From a bacterium (GTDB lineage Bacteria > SZUA-79 > Acidulodesulfobacterales > Acidulodesulfobacteraceae): a DNA stretch of 49,395 nt. The notes beneath the pieces were generated by a model that worked only from the letters and a program-made list of their open reading frames with translations, was not told where the DNA came from and did not search any database. Within the stretch, counting starts at the first letter, position 1. Every line of letters starts with the position of its first letter. Location of the stretch: positions 607 to 50,001 of the forward strand of contig QIJE01000007.1 of the NCBI GenBank assembly GCA_003232385.1, read 5' to 3'. A program made the translations under genes and the position numbers. Positions 1-7,395 of this stretch are shown in pieces.

Positions 1-57
1 TTAAGTTATAATTACCGTTACCCCCCCCCGATATCCTTCTTTACGGAGAAGATTTAA

Positions 58-309
58 TTATATCTCGGAGCTGTTTTTTTGAACGTCTTTTTTAAAATAG
101 CCCCTTATGTCTAAAAATAATAATATCACGTTTAAAATCAAGAGGCTCGGCACATTATCTATGTAGGCTATTGCTATCCAAAAAATACAGCTTACTATCG
201 ATACCGCAAATCCTATCTTATATTTATGCGACGAAAAAAACCACACTGCCAACAGAGTGGCCGACAAGCCCGAATAATTTAAAATTTGAAAGAATATTTG
301 ATACAGCAT
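58..309 (-). CDS. Small three-helix membrane protein, function unknown
   Basis: This is an 83-residue, strongly hydrophobic protein with about three membrane-spanning stretches (roughly residues 8-25, 30-48 and 53-68) and a short charged C-terminal tail. A GGGAAA ribosome site sits just before its ATG. I do not recognise a family with confidence. The size and layout recall half-transporters of the SemiSWEET or PnuC type, but I see no PQ motif or other signature. It lies 97 bases downstream of a family 2 glycosyltransferase on the same strand, so it may be the last gene of the glycosyltransferase-flippase operon and act in the inner membrane. No function is assigned. Confidence 0.7.
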   Translation of the reverse strand: MLYQIFFQILNYSGLSATLLAVWFFSSHKYKIGFAVSIVSCIFWIAIAYIDNVPSLLILNVILLFLDIRGYFKKDVQKNSSEI

Positions 310-406
310 AATTGTTTCCCTTATCGCTATAAATCCGTGAAGTTTTCTTTGAGGGAGTAAGGAAGATAAGCTGTTTACGCATTTGAACGGCCGCTGTCAC
401 TATTTT

Positions 407-1123
407 TTATCTAACCACATCGTAATGCTCTGCCGGTTTGAAGAAATATCCGCCCATCCATTCTAAGGCCGTCTTTATATAGCCGTTTGTTTCAAACCGC
501 CTCATAGATGTTACCGCGCTTATATCGCCTAAATATTTAAACCTTGCCCTATTTTTTAAGGCTATATTTATAAATTTCAGGTCCTCCCCTGCGGGCATTC
601 TTTCATCAAAACCACCGACAGCCCCATAAACATTTCTATGGCAAAATATTAAGGCCATAGACGTCTTTGAAACCATATGGGCTATATTATTGCAATACAT
701 AAAGAATTTGGCCTTGGCGGTGTTAATATCCGGTAAGAGCTTGGATGTGCCTATAAAGTCCGTTGCATTCTTAAATTCGTCAAGCCTCTTTAAAAATCCG
801 TCTTTTAAAATGGTGTCTGCATCTAAAAATAAAAAAATATCGCCTCTCGAAACATCGGCGCCGACATTTCTTGCCTCTGAAACCCCGCTGAAATCATCTG
901 CTATAAGGTTTACTTCGGGATATTTTGCTACCGCCCCTGCGGTATCGTCATTGCCATGCGTAACAACTACCGTAAGTTCGCAAAGCGTTTTGCCGGATTT
1001 TGCAAAATCCCCCGGTTTTTCATCCTTTCCTATGAATGTCACTCCGGTTTGCCCGAAAATATCCTCTATTGAAATACTTATATATTTTTCTTCTTCATGC
1101 GCCGGTATAATTATGGAAATCAT
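407..1123 (-). CDS. Family 2 glycosyltransferase (GT-A fold)
   Basis: This is an inverting-type glycosyltransferase of about 238 residues that would transfer a sugar from a nucleotide or lipid-linked donor at the cytoplasmic face of the membrane. It starts with the GT2 strand and loop ISIIIPAHEE, carries SEARNVGAD before the donor site, and has the metal-binding DxD motif as LDADT near residues 100-104. A GGFDE...GED segment near residue 180 fits the acceptor and base region. I place the start at the internal ATG at 1123, because GGAGG lies four bases before it and this start clears the upstream gene; the frame stays open to 1159. It follows the MJ1255-type glycosyltransferase by about 20 bases. 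Substrate unknown. Confidence 0.85.
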   Translation of the reverse strand: MISIIIPAHEEEKYISISIEDIFGQTGVTFIGKDEKPGDFAKSGKTLCELTVVVTHGNDDTAGAVAKYPEVNLIADDFSGVSEARNVGADVSRGDIFLFLDADTILKDGFLKRLDEFKNATDFIGTSKLLPDINTAKAKFFMYCNNIAHMVSKTSMALIFCHRNVYGAVGGFDERMPAGEDLKFINIALKNRARFKYLGDISAVTSMRRFETNGYIKTALEWMGGYFFKPAEHYDVVR

Positions 1124-1142
1124 CAAACCTCCATGGGTAAAT

Positions 1143-2213
1143 TCACTCTTTAATTCCAATAACTTTAAGAAACCTTTCTATGCTTTCCGCCGTTTTCCAC
1201 GGAGGCGTAAACCCTTTATATATTAATGCCTCTTTGACGTCCCTGTCAAGTTTAAGTTTTCTTTGCTTTACCGAGTGAAACAACCCTGTTTTTTCTAAAT
1301 GATGCGCAAGGTAAACCTGCTCGGTCTGCCCCGGCGTCGGGATAAAAAGCGCTTTTTTGTCTATCTCCGCCACATCCATTATGGTAGTGTAACCCGACCT
1401 TGAAATTACAATCTTGGCTCTGTTCATCAGCTCATCGCGCCTCTTTTTTTCAAGATAGGAATATATCGTAGTATTCCCTCTGACCTCTTCGGTATATCCG
1501 TCCGGCTTTCCAAGCGCAACCGCAATCTTGCCCTTTAAAAGATGAATCTGGGAAAATAGTTTCTCTTCCAATATTGTCCGTGTGGGCTCGGGACCGGAAA
1601 TGGAAAACAAATAATCTAAATCTTTATCCGTATCTATCTTCTCGAAATCCGAAAGGATCCCTATGTATTCTATTTTCTCTTTGTCAAAATACCTCATGTT
1701 ATGGGATAAATCCCCCGAAAGAGAATTCTCTTCGTAATCCGGAACGATAATCTTTTCAAATTTATTTTGTAAATAATGATTGTAAAACTCCGTAAGCATC
1801 TCTGCCGGAGGCAGTCTTAACGGAGCAATGAATCTTAATTGATGAAACAAAAGGTATGAAGGGACGGATTTACAGTAAGAACCGAATCTTGAATCCGAAA
1901 TTATGAGACTTACTTTGTTTTCTTTGACTATCTTGTCTACGTCTTTGACCTCTTCCTTGATTATGCCCATAATCTTAGGGGCTATTACCATAAACCTGAC
2001 TGCAAAACCTATTTTATCGGAATAAGGTGAGGGGTAAGGAACCGACTCAATAAATCTTACATTATCCTTAAGCTCCGATTTTAAAAGTGCAAGACCCCTT
2101 CCCGACGTATAAACGATAACATCGTGACCGTCTTTCACGAGTCTTCTCAGCATGGGAAGGCCTCTCGTGGCATGCCCCAACCCCCAGCTGCATAGAGAAT
2201 ATAATATCGTCAT
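1143..2213 (-). CDS. MurG/GT28-like glycosyltransferase, MJ1255 type
   Basis: A GT-B glycosyltransferase of 356 residues. The N-terminus has a glycine-rich loop in a GLGHATR context (about residues 9-17), typical of MurG-like and MJ1255-like enzymes that bind a lipid acceptor. The C-terminal half has a nucleotide-sugar site with SRSGYTTIMD followed by an acidic residue and a TPGQTEQ segment. Its ATG overlaps the stop of the flippase-like gene by four bases (ATGA), so the two are translationally coupled. AAGGGGGG lies upstream as ribosome site. Together with the GT2 gene and the flippase it probably builds a lipid-linked glycan at the inner membrane. The donor, acceptor and final product cannot be read from sequence. 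Confidence 0.85.
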   Translation of the reverse strand: MTILYSLCSWGLGHATRGLPMLRRLVKDGHDVIVYTSGRGLALLKSELKDNVRFIESVPYPSPYSDKIGFAVRFMVIAPKIMGIIKEEVKDVDKIVKENKVSLIISDSRFGSYCKSVPSYLLFHQLRFIAPLRLPPAEMLTEFYNHYLQNKFEKIIVPDYEENSLSGDLSHNMRYFDKEKIEYIGILSDFEKIDTDKDLDYLFSISGPEPTRTILEEKLFSQIHLLKGKIAVALGKPDGYTEEVRGNTTIYSYLEKKRRDELMNRAKIVISRSGYTTIMDVAEIDKKALFIPTPGQTEQVYLAHHLEKTGLFHSVKQRKLKLDRDVKEALIYKGFTPPWKTAESIERFLKVIGIKE

Positions 2214-3283
2214 GTTTGCGACCCCCCTTCGCCGCCGACCTCTTTTTCGCTTTCGTTACCGTTATTGCCTCCGTCTTCATTTTTATGTTTTTTAAAGAAA
2301 TGAAATCCATAATAGGGCACAACAAAAAATGAAATGGCGACCATAAGCAAATTTACCGCCCTCATCACTAAGCTGAAAGTCAAACCTAAATTGGAACCTA
2401 AACCTAAAATATCAAAAAGGCCGACCTGCGAAAGTTCATATGTTCCGGCAGAACCCGGCGCCAAAGGAAGCGCAAAGACGAGCATGGAAACCGAAAATAC
2501 CAACAGTGTCTTGGAAAACCCCATGTTAACGCCAAGATAGTGAACCAAAAGCCATATCTGAAATACTAAGACGGCCGTCTCTATCAGGCTTAAAAAAAGG
2601 CTTAAAAAGAGATATCTGACCCCTTTCATGTAAAATAAATGAAGCTCTTTTTCAAAATCGTCTATATGTTTTAAAATTTTGAATATTAATATACTCAAAA
2701 TTTTAAATCTAGTCAAATATTTTAATATTTTAGTGAAGAACCTATTGTCTATTATAGGGTTTATTAAAAAAACAAGGGTTATAACGCCTACAAATATCGC
2801 CGCAATCAGCAGAAAAAACCATATTTCGGGCGGAAGATAAAAATATCTGAACCCGAGTATAAGCCCGAGATAAATAAAGATCAAGAATGTTCCGAATTCT
2901 ATTACTTTTGCGGCTAATCCGGCAGAGAACCCCTTTCTGAATTCAAAACCGCTTCTCTTTTTCAGTATCAATGCCATTATGGCATCTCCGCTTATAAAAC
3001 CGGCAAATATTCCGGAGGGGGCGATATAGTTTGCGCTGTAACCTATCAGTTTAATATTTATAAGATTCTTGAGGTCTATTTTGGCATCGTAAACGTCAAG
3101 GGCATTGTTATAAGAAAGAGCGGAGAAAAATAATGCAAGATAGGAAAGAAAAAATAAAAACAAAAAATCCAAAAGATTTAAGTGATTCATCATATGCAAT
3201 ATATTTCCCGGACCGACCAGCATGATCAAGACTATTACAAATAATAAACCTATGGAAGTTGAAATTATAAAGGCTTTATTCAA
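2210..3283 (-). CDS. Flippase-like integral membrane protein (LPG synthase TM / AglD superfamily)
   Basis: A 357-residue protein with about eight hydrophobic helices, matching the lysylphosphatidylglycerol-synthase membrane domain superfamily (UPF0104/AglD). The conserved features I can see are the N-GPSGIF-like segment (AGFISGDAIM after APSGIFAG) near residues 90-105 and a PGSAGTYE segment near residue 278. The C-terminus is a hydrophilic Gly/Asn/Glu-rich tail. Members often sit with glycosyltransferases and are thought to help move or modify lipid-linked glycans. The only plausible start is TTG at 3283; no ATG or GTG is in frame upstream before a stop. The strong purine-rich AAAGGAGAGGG lies about 45 bases further up, beyond a possible hairpin. 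Specific substrate unknown. Confidence 0.85.
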   Translation of the reverse strand: MNKAFIISTSIGLLFVIVLIMLVGPGNILHMMNHLNLLDFLFLFFLSYLALFFSALSYNNALDVYDAKIDLKNLINIKLIGYSANYIAPSGIFAGFISGDAIMALILKKRSGFEFRKGFSAGLAAKVIEFGTFLIFIYLGLILGFRYFYLPPEIWFFLLIAAIFVGVITLVFLINPIIDNRFFTKILKYLTRFKILSILIFKILKHIDDFEKELHLFYMKGVRYLFLSLFLSLIETAVLVFQIWLLVHYLGVNMGFSKTLLVFSVSMLVFALPLAPGSAGTYELSQVGLFDILGLGSNLGLTFSLVMRAVNLLMVAISFFVVPYYGFHFFKKHKNEDGGNNGNESEKEVGGEGGSQT

Positions 3284-3293
3284 ATCGACTTTC

Positions 3294-3325
3294 GGACGAA
3301 AACAGATACCGCTTTTCTTTCGTCC
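3294..3325. repeat. Inverted repeat upstream of the flippase-like gene
   Basis: Perfect 8-base arms GGACGAAA (3294-3301) and TTTCGTCC (3318-3325) are separated by 16 bases. In the transcript of the flippase gene the hairpin lies between a strong purine-rich ribosome-binding-like sequence (about 3325-3340) and the TTG start at 3283. It could bring the two closer or act in regulation. There is no U-tract, so it is not a terminator. Confidence 0.45.
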
Positions 3326-3441
3326 CTCTCCTTTGATTATTAATTATTTAATTATTCCCGGTTATCCGGCAAAACGCATAGCGGAGCAGTATATGTATCC
3401 TTTTTTGAAACGGCATATGCCCGGATATCACACCCTTGCGA

Positions 3442-3458
3442 CGGCAAATGCGCATCCG
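3442..3458. repeat. Direct repeat copy of the pdaD 3' coding end
   Basis: A 17-base segment (CGGCAAATGCGCATCCG) identical to 3530-3546, which lies inside the pdaD coding end. Read on the minus strand, this copy follows the stop of pdaD by 39 bases and is preceded by GTGAACTTCGGAT, which resembles the pdaD GTAAATTTCGGAT. Translated, the stretch reads like a broken second VNFG...GCAFA. It looks like a decayed partial duplication of the gene end. Confidence 0.5.
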
Positions 3459-3497
3459 CAAATTAATAAAATATATCCGAAGTTCACAACGGAAAAA

Positions 3498-3971
3498 TTA
3501 TAACAAATTAAGATACCACATAGGAACGGCGGCAAATGCGCATCCGAAATTTACCACGATGTGTTCCGAGCTTAAGGATTTCAACTCTTTTATTTTAACA
3601 TTTCTGTGCTTCATCGCGTCTTCCGCCATTTTTCTAGCCGTTTTTTCCACTTCTTCCGCCGACGTAATACCTGAATACTCCATTATTACCCCGAAGCCGT
3701 CATCTGCCGAAATTGCAATAGCAACGGATGCGGCAATCATTTCACCCTTTACGTCGCTTGAAATCGAGCCGTATGCGATGGGAACAAGCACCCCGCGCGG
3801 ATAGACTATTCTATTCTGAAAAGACGCCCCGGGCGGTAATATGGAGCTTAATTTTATAAGATTGGTATTACCGACCCCCGCATTTAAAATCGCATTGTCG
3901 AATGCCCCCAATTTTGAAGTTCCTTCCGACGTTCCACTTATCAAAGTATATATATCGGGTATCTCAAACAC
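3498..3971 (-). CDS. pdaD: Pyruvoyl-dependent arginine decarboxylase
   Basis: Decarboxylates arginine to agmatine using a pyruvoyl group made by self-cleavage of the chain. The cleavage site is the Ser-Ser pair in NLIKLSSILPPG (residues 42-43 from the chosen start), preceded by the conserved LNAGVGN. The end carries GCAFAAVPMWYL, as in archaeal homologues. I favour a GTG start at 3971, because GGAGGG lies seven bases before it, whereas the ATG at 3992 has no ribosome site; the protein then begins right at the family's first strand. It follows speB by about 50 bases, so arginine decarboxylase, agmatinase and spermidine synthase form one pathway operon. This class is best known from Archaea and some bacteria such as Chlamydia. 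Function is secure, start less so. Confidence 0.9.
   Translation of the reverse strand: MFEIPDIYTLISGTSEGTSKLGAFDNAILNAGVGNTNLIKLSSILPPGASFQNRIVYPRGVLVPIAYGSISSDVKGEMIAASVAIAISADDGFGVIMEYSGITSAEEVEKTARKMAEDAMKHRNVKIKELKSLSSEHIVVNFGCAFAAVPMWYLNLL
3530..3546. repeat. Direct repeat, parental copy inside pdaD
   Basis: This is the 17-base sequence shared with 3442-3458, here encoding the conserved GCAFAA segment of the pyruvoyl-dependent arginine decarboxylase. The other copy is outside the gene, downstream of its stop codon. Confidence 0.5.
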
Positions 3972-4024
3972 TGTTATTCCCTCCGATTCCATTTATATTT
4001 TAATATTTTTGTCTCTTTTATCCT

Positions 4025-4909
4025 TCATTTATTTTTGCTCAAACCGATGATAATTTCTCTTATAAGCTTTGCGGCAATTGCGGAGGTTATATCGGAATTA
4101 TCCGCCGGGGGACAAACCTCTACCACGTCCACCCCTACGATGTTGACCCTCGGCAATATCAGCGATACGGCATTTAAAAGCTCTACGGACGATATTCCCC
4201 CCGGTTCGAGGTACCCGGTTCCGGGAGCAAAAGCAGGGTCAAGAACGTCTATGTCTATGGTAAGATAGACGTCCCTTCCGGACAACTGACTCATGGCCCG
4301 CTTTAACGGTTCGTAAACCCCGTTTTCATAAATACGGCAGAACTTTCTGGCAAAGCTAAATTCCTCCTCGGAGCCGGACCTAATACCGAATTGATATAAA
4401 TTATTTCCGGTTATTATTTCATGAATACGCCTTAAAACCGTCGCATGAGAATATTTTTCGTTGCCCCACTCGTTCCTCAGATCCAAATGCGCATCGAATT
4501 GCACGACTGCCAAATCTTTAAACTTGGACGCATATTGTTTTACAATAGGGTACGTTATCAAATGGTCGCCGCCGATACCGATAATCTTTTTACCGTCGTT
4601 TATCAAATCTCCGACTATTTCATCTATAAGTCTTATACTTTTATCTGTATTTCCCCACGGCATATCAATATCCCCGATATCGTAAAACCTGCCGTCAGTC
4701 GACTCGCCTAAAACGGGGCTGTAACTCTCAAGCGTATGCGACAACTCCCGTATTCTTTTCGGAGCGAATCTTGAGCCGGGAACATTGCTTGCGGTATTAT
4801 CCATAGGGATACCGATAAGAACCAAATCGGAATTCTCATAAGAATCCGACGAACTAAAAAAAGACGATGTCTCAAGCATCAAATTTTCTTTTTCAATTTC
4901 GATTTTCAT
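4025..4909 (-). CDS. speB: Agmatinase (ureohydrolase family)
   Basis: Hydrolyses agmatine to putrescine and urea with a two-manganese centre in the cytoplasm. The 294-residue protein shows all ureohydrolase metal motifs: GGDH (113-116), DAHLD (139-143) and DIDVLDP (about 219-225), followed by PGTGYLEPGG, the agmatinase-type substrate loop. Arginase is the alternative, but the neighbouring arginine decarboxylase, which makes agmatine, favours agmatinase. It starts four bases after the stop of speE, with no strong ribosome site of its own, so coupling to speE is likely. A second Met at residue 11 is a possible later start. Confidence 0.92.
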   Translation of the reverse strand: MKIEIEKENLMLETSSFFSSSDSYENSDLVLIGIPMDNTASNVPGSRFAPKRIRELSHTLESYSPVLGESTDGRFYDIGDIDMPWGNTDKSIRLIDEIVGDLINDGKKIIGIGGDHLITYPIVKQYASKFKDLAVVQFDAHLDLRNEWGNEKYSHATVLRRIHEIITGNNLYQFGIRSGSEEEFSFARKFCRIYENGVYEPLKRAMSQLSGRDVYLTIDIDVLDPAFAPGTGYLEPGGISSVELLNAVSLILPRVNIVGVDVVEVCPPADNSDITSAIAAKLIREIIIGLSKNK

Positions 4910-4913
4910 AGAA

Positions 4914-5771
4914 TTACTTTAGGATATCCCTTGCAAAATTAGGCAAAACAAACGACGAAGCATGTATTTCGGGGGAATAATATTTAAAATTATGCCTGTC
5001 GAAATCAAAACCCTTATAGCTTTCATTGATAATTTTCGGATCGTATTTTTTGGAACCGATGGTAAAACTCCACAAGCCGCCGGGATAAATGGGAACGTTT
5101 GCGCAATAAAGGGATGATTTTTCATATATTTCGTTTATAATTTTGCCTATGTTTTTTATTAAATCTTCATTAAAAAAAGGAGATTCGGTTTGCGCCGCAA
5201 AAATTCCGTCATTCTTTAACGACCCCGCGACGGATTCGTAAAAATCTCTCCTGAATAAACCCTCGGCAAAACCGATTGGGTCGGTAGAATCGACAAGTAT
5301 TACATCGTATTTTTCGTCTTCCCGGTCGCTTAATTTTATCCTTTTCACAAACTCTATTCCGTCTTCGGGGATAATTTTTACTCGTTTATCTTCTAATCCG
5401 AAGGCTACTTCCGGAAAAAACTTTTTAGATACCTCAATGACCCTCTTATCTATCTCTACAAGGTCGATATGATTAACGAACGGATTTTTCAAGCACTCCC
5501 TGATCACGCCCCCGTCGCCACCCCCGATGATAAGGATCTTTTCCGGTTTCTCATGGGCGAATAAAGGGACAAGCCCGAGCATCTCATGATAAACAAACTC
5601 ATTTTTTTCGGTAAACATAGTAGCTTTATCCAATACAAGCATCTTTCCGAACTCAAAAGTATCATATACCGCTATTTCCTGATAATCGGAAAATTCACAA
5701 TGTAAAATAGATTTAATACGAATTCTTATTCCGAAATCATCGGTTTGATCCTCTAAAAACCATGCCTCCAT
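4914..5771 (-). CDS. speE: Spermidine synthase (polyamine aminopropyltransferase)
   Basis: Transfers an aminopropyl group from decarboxylated S-adenosylmethionine to putrescine, giving spermidine and methylthioadenosine. The 285-residue protein has the N-terminal beta domain with YQEIAVYDT and MLVLDKATMFTEKNEFVYHEM, the nucleotide-binding GGGDGG (about 83-88), LVEID, and the catalytic-loop VDSTDP. I use the ATG at 5771; a TTG directly before it (5774) shares the same AAGGAGAA ribosome site. It is the first of the three polyamine genes, 58 bases after the HIT gene. The decarboxylase that makes its donor (speD) is not in this window. metK, which makes S-adenosylmethionine, is about 27 kb away. 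Confidence 0.93.
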   Translation of the reverse strand: MEAWFLEDQTDDFGIRIRIKSILHCEFSDYQEIAVYDTFEFGKMLVLDKATMFTEKNEFVYHEMLGLVPLFAHEKPEKILIIGGGDGGVIRECLKNPFVNHIDLVEIDKRVIEVSKKFFPEVAFGLEDKRVKIIPEDGIEFVKRIKLSDREDEKYDVILVDSTDPIGFAEGLFRRDFYESVAGSLKNDGIFAAQTESPFFNEDLIKNIGKIINEIYEKSSLYCANVPIYPGGLWSFTIGSKKYDPKIINESYKGFDFDRHNFKYYSPEIHASSFVLPNFARDILK

Positions 5772-5829
5772 CAACTCAGTTCTCCTTATATATATTTTAT
5801 TTATAGTTATTATTGTCAGATATTGTTTA

Positions 5830-6183
5830 TTAACCCGGCGGCCACGTGAACCGCCTGCCCGACATAAAATGAATATGCATATGATCTACCGTTTGACCGC
5901 CGTCTTCCTTTGTATTTATTACAACCCTAAAGCCTCTGTCGACGGCATTAAACTCGACGGCAAGTTCTCCGCATAAACCGAATATCTCATTTCCGTATAT
6001 TTCTCCCTCGCCTTTGACGTCGAGAAGGCTATTATAGTGCCTTTTGGAAATTATTAAAAGATGAATAGGCGAAACGGGGTTAATATCCTTTATTACTATA
6101 AAATTACCGGTTTCTTTTACTATATCCGCCGGTATTTCTTTGTCGACTATTTTACAAAAAATGCAATCATTCGCATTATGCAT
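5830..6183 (-). CDS. HIT (histidine triad) family hydrolase, HinT-like
   Basis: A 117-residue HIT-domain protein, the usual length for HinT-type purine nucleoside phosphoramidate or adenylyl hydrolases. It begins with the zinc-type CIFC motif (residues 7-10) followed by KIVDKEIPAD, and ends with the catalytic triad DHMHIHF, in which His101, His103 and His105 form the HxHxH pattern. The substrate in the cell is not known for most members. It lies at the head of the polyamine operon on the same strand, 58 bases from speE, and is divergent from the kinase gene at 6318. Whether it takes part in polyamine metabolism or only shares the promoter is not visible. Confidence 0.9.
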   Translation of the reverse strand: MHNANDCIFCKIVDKEIPADIVKETGNFIVIKDINPVSPIHLLIISKRHYNSLLDVKGEGEIYGNEIFGLCGELAVEFNAVDRGFRVVINTKEDGGQTVDHMHIHFMSGRRFTWPPG

Positions 6184-6221
6184 TGCCTCGATACCCCTAT
6201 TTTATCTACAAAAGTGTAATA

Positions 6222-6248
6222 ATTTATTATAAACGATTTATTATAAAC
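6222..6248. repeat. Tandem AT-rich repeat in a divergent promoter region
   Basis: The 13-base unit ATTTATTATAAAC occurs twice (6222-6234 and 6236-6248), with a decayed third copy following at about 6249-6266. It lies between the divergent HIT and histidine kinase genes, where both promoters must be. It may be simple AT-rich promoter DNA or a repeated binding site. Confidence 0.5.
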
Positions 6249-6317
6249 AATTTATAAAATTTAAACAATAAAATTTTATCCAACCTTAAGGCAAAAATAA
6301 ATGTTATCATTAAAGGC

Positions 6318-7376
6318 ATGACGGACACTGACAATTTAATACTGAATAATTTGAATTATTCTTTAATTTTATTCGACGAAAATTTGATTTTGAGGTTTTT
6401 AAACCTTCCGGCGCAGGAACTTACCGGATATTCCGATAGATTTTTAAATACTATTACCTTGGACCGCTTTTTTGGCAACAACGCCTACATAGAAGGAAAG
6501 GTGAGGACCGCAATAAATACCGGCGAGGGGTTCATAGATTTTGAATATAAATTTACAAATAAAAATAGGAGTAAATTCGTTATCCTGGAAGTATCAAAGA
6601 TTGTCTATGGAGCAACATTTTACATTTTGATATCCCTGAAGGATATAACGAGGTTTAAAGAAATGGACCACCATATCAAAGACGAGGAAAGAATAGAAGA
6701 CCTGTCGAGATTTATAGCCGAAATGTCGCATGAAATAAGAAATCCCCTTGGCGGGATTAAGGCCTCCGCCGCTTATTTAAAAAGAAAGTTCAATCAGCCG
6801 GATTTAAATGATTTTTTAGAGATAATAATAAAGGAATCCACCAGAATTAACGACCTTATAGAAAATCTTCTTGATCTATCCAAAAAACACAGAATAAAAA
6901 CATCTCCCGTCAATATAAACAAAGCGATTAATGAAATAATCATTATGGAGCAGGTTAAGTTATCTGAAAAGAATATCGAGATTATAAAAGAATTCGACCC
7001 GAGTCTTCCCTTGATTTATGCGTCGGAAAACGCCTTGAGGCAAGTCTTTTTGAATATGATAAAAAATTCCGGCTTTGCAATAAAAAAGCATAACGGGGGG
7101 GTGGTAAAGATAGTAACCAAATTGGATTATACCAGAAATAATCCCAAATTTATAAAAATAGAATTCATAGATAACGGATGCGGAATAAGCAAAAAAGATA
7201 TTAAAAATATATTTGTTCCGTTTTTTACCACCAAAGAAAAGGGAAGCGGCTTAGGGCTTGCCGTAAGCCAAAAAATAATACATGAACACGGCGGTTTTAT
7301 TAATATAGACTCGGTTAAAAACAGAGGTACCACGGTTTCGATATATATTCCCATCGAAAAATCCAAGCTGAATTAA
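6318..7376 (+). CDS. Soluble PAS-domain sensor histidine kinase, NtrB-like
   Basis: A 352-residue kinase without membrane segments, so cytoplasmic. A PAS domain covers about residues 8-115. The phosphoacceptor helix follows, with SHEIRNPLGG and His138; the NPLGGIKA context is that of NtrB/GlnL kinases. The ATPase domain has the N box NMIKNSG, the G1 box DNGCGI and the G2 box GSGLGLA. It should autophosphorylate on His138 and pass the phosphate to a receiver, but no response regulator lies next to it, so it is an orphan here. NtrX is 13 kb away and PII 11 kb away. A run of seven G bases in the coding region (7095-7101) is prone to slippage. The ATG at 6318 has only a weak ribosome site. Confidence 0.88.
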   Translation: MTDTDNLILNNLNYSLILFDENLILRFLNLPAQELTGYSDRFLNTITLDRFFGNNAYIEGKVRTAINTGEGFIDFEYKFTNKNRSKFVILEVSKIVYGATFYILISLKDITRFKEMDHHIKDEERIEDLSRFIAEMSHEIRNPLGGIKASAAYLKRKFNQPDLNDFLEIIIKESTRINDLIENLLDLSKKHRIKTSPVNINKAINEIIIMEQVKLSEKNIEIIKEFDPSLPLIYASENALRQVFLNMIKNSGFAIKKHNGGVVKIVTKLDYTRNNPKFIKIEFIDNGCGISKKDIKNIFVPFFTTKEKGSGLGLAVSQKIIHEHGGFINIDSVKNRGTTVSIYIPIEKSKLN

Positions 7377-7395
7377 ATTGAAACCGATGCCGTGA

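Noticed and set aside
21-29. Nine-C run near the left edge as a phase-variation switch
   Set aside because: It is outside any gene I can define and 28 bases past the end of the small membrane protein gene; no promoter is visible.
690-1226. A 178-codon plus-strand frame across the glycosyltransferase genes
   Set aside because: It is antisense to two well-supported genes with catalytic motifs and shows no domain or ribosome site.
4025-4909. Arginase instead of agmatinase
   Set aside because: The ureohydrolase motifs alone do not separate them, but the adjacent arginine decarboxylase and spermidine synthase make agmatine the expected substrate.
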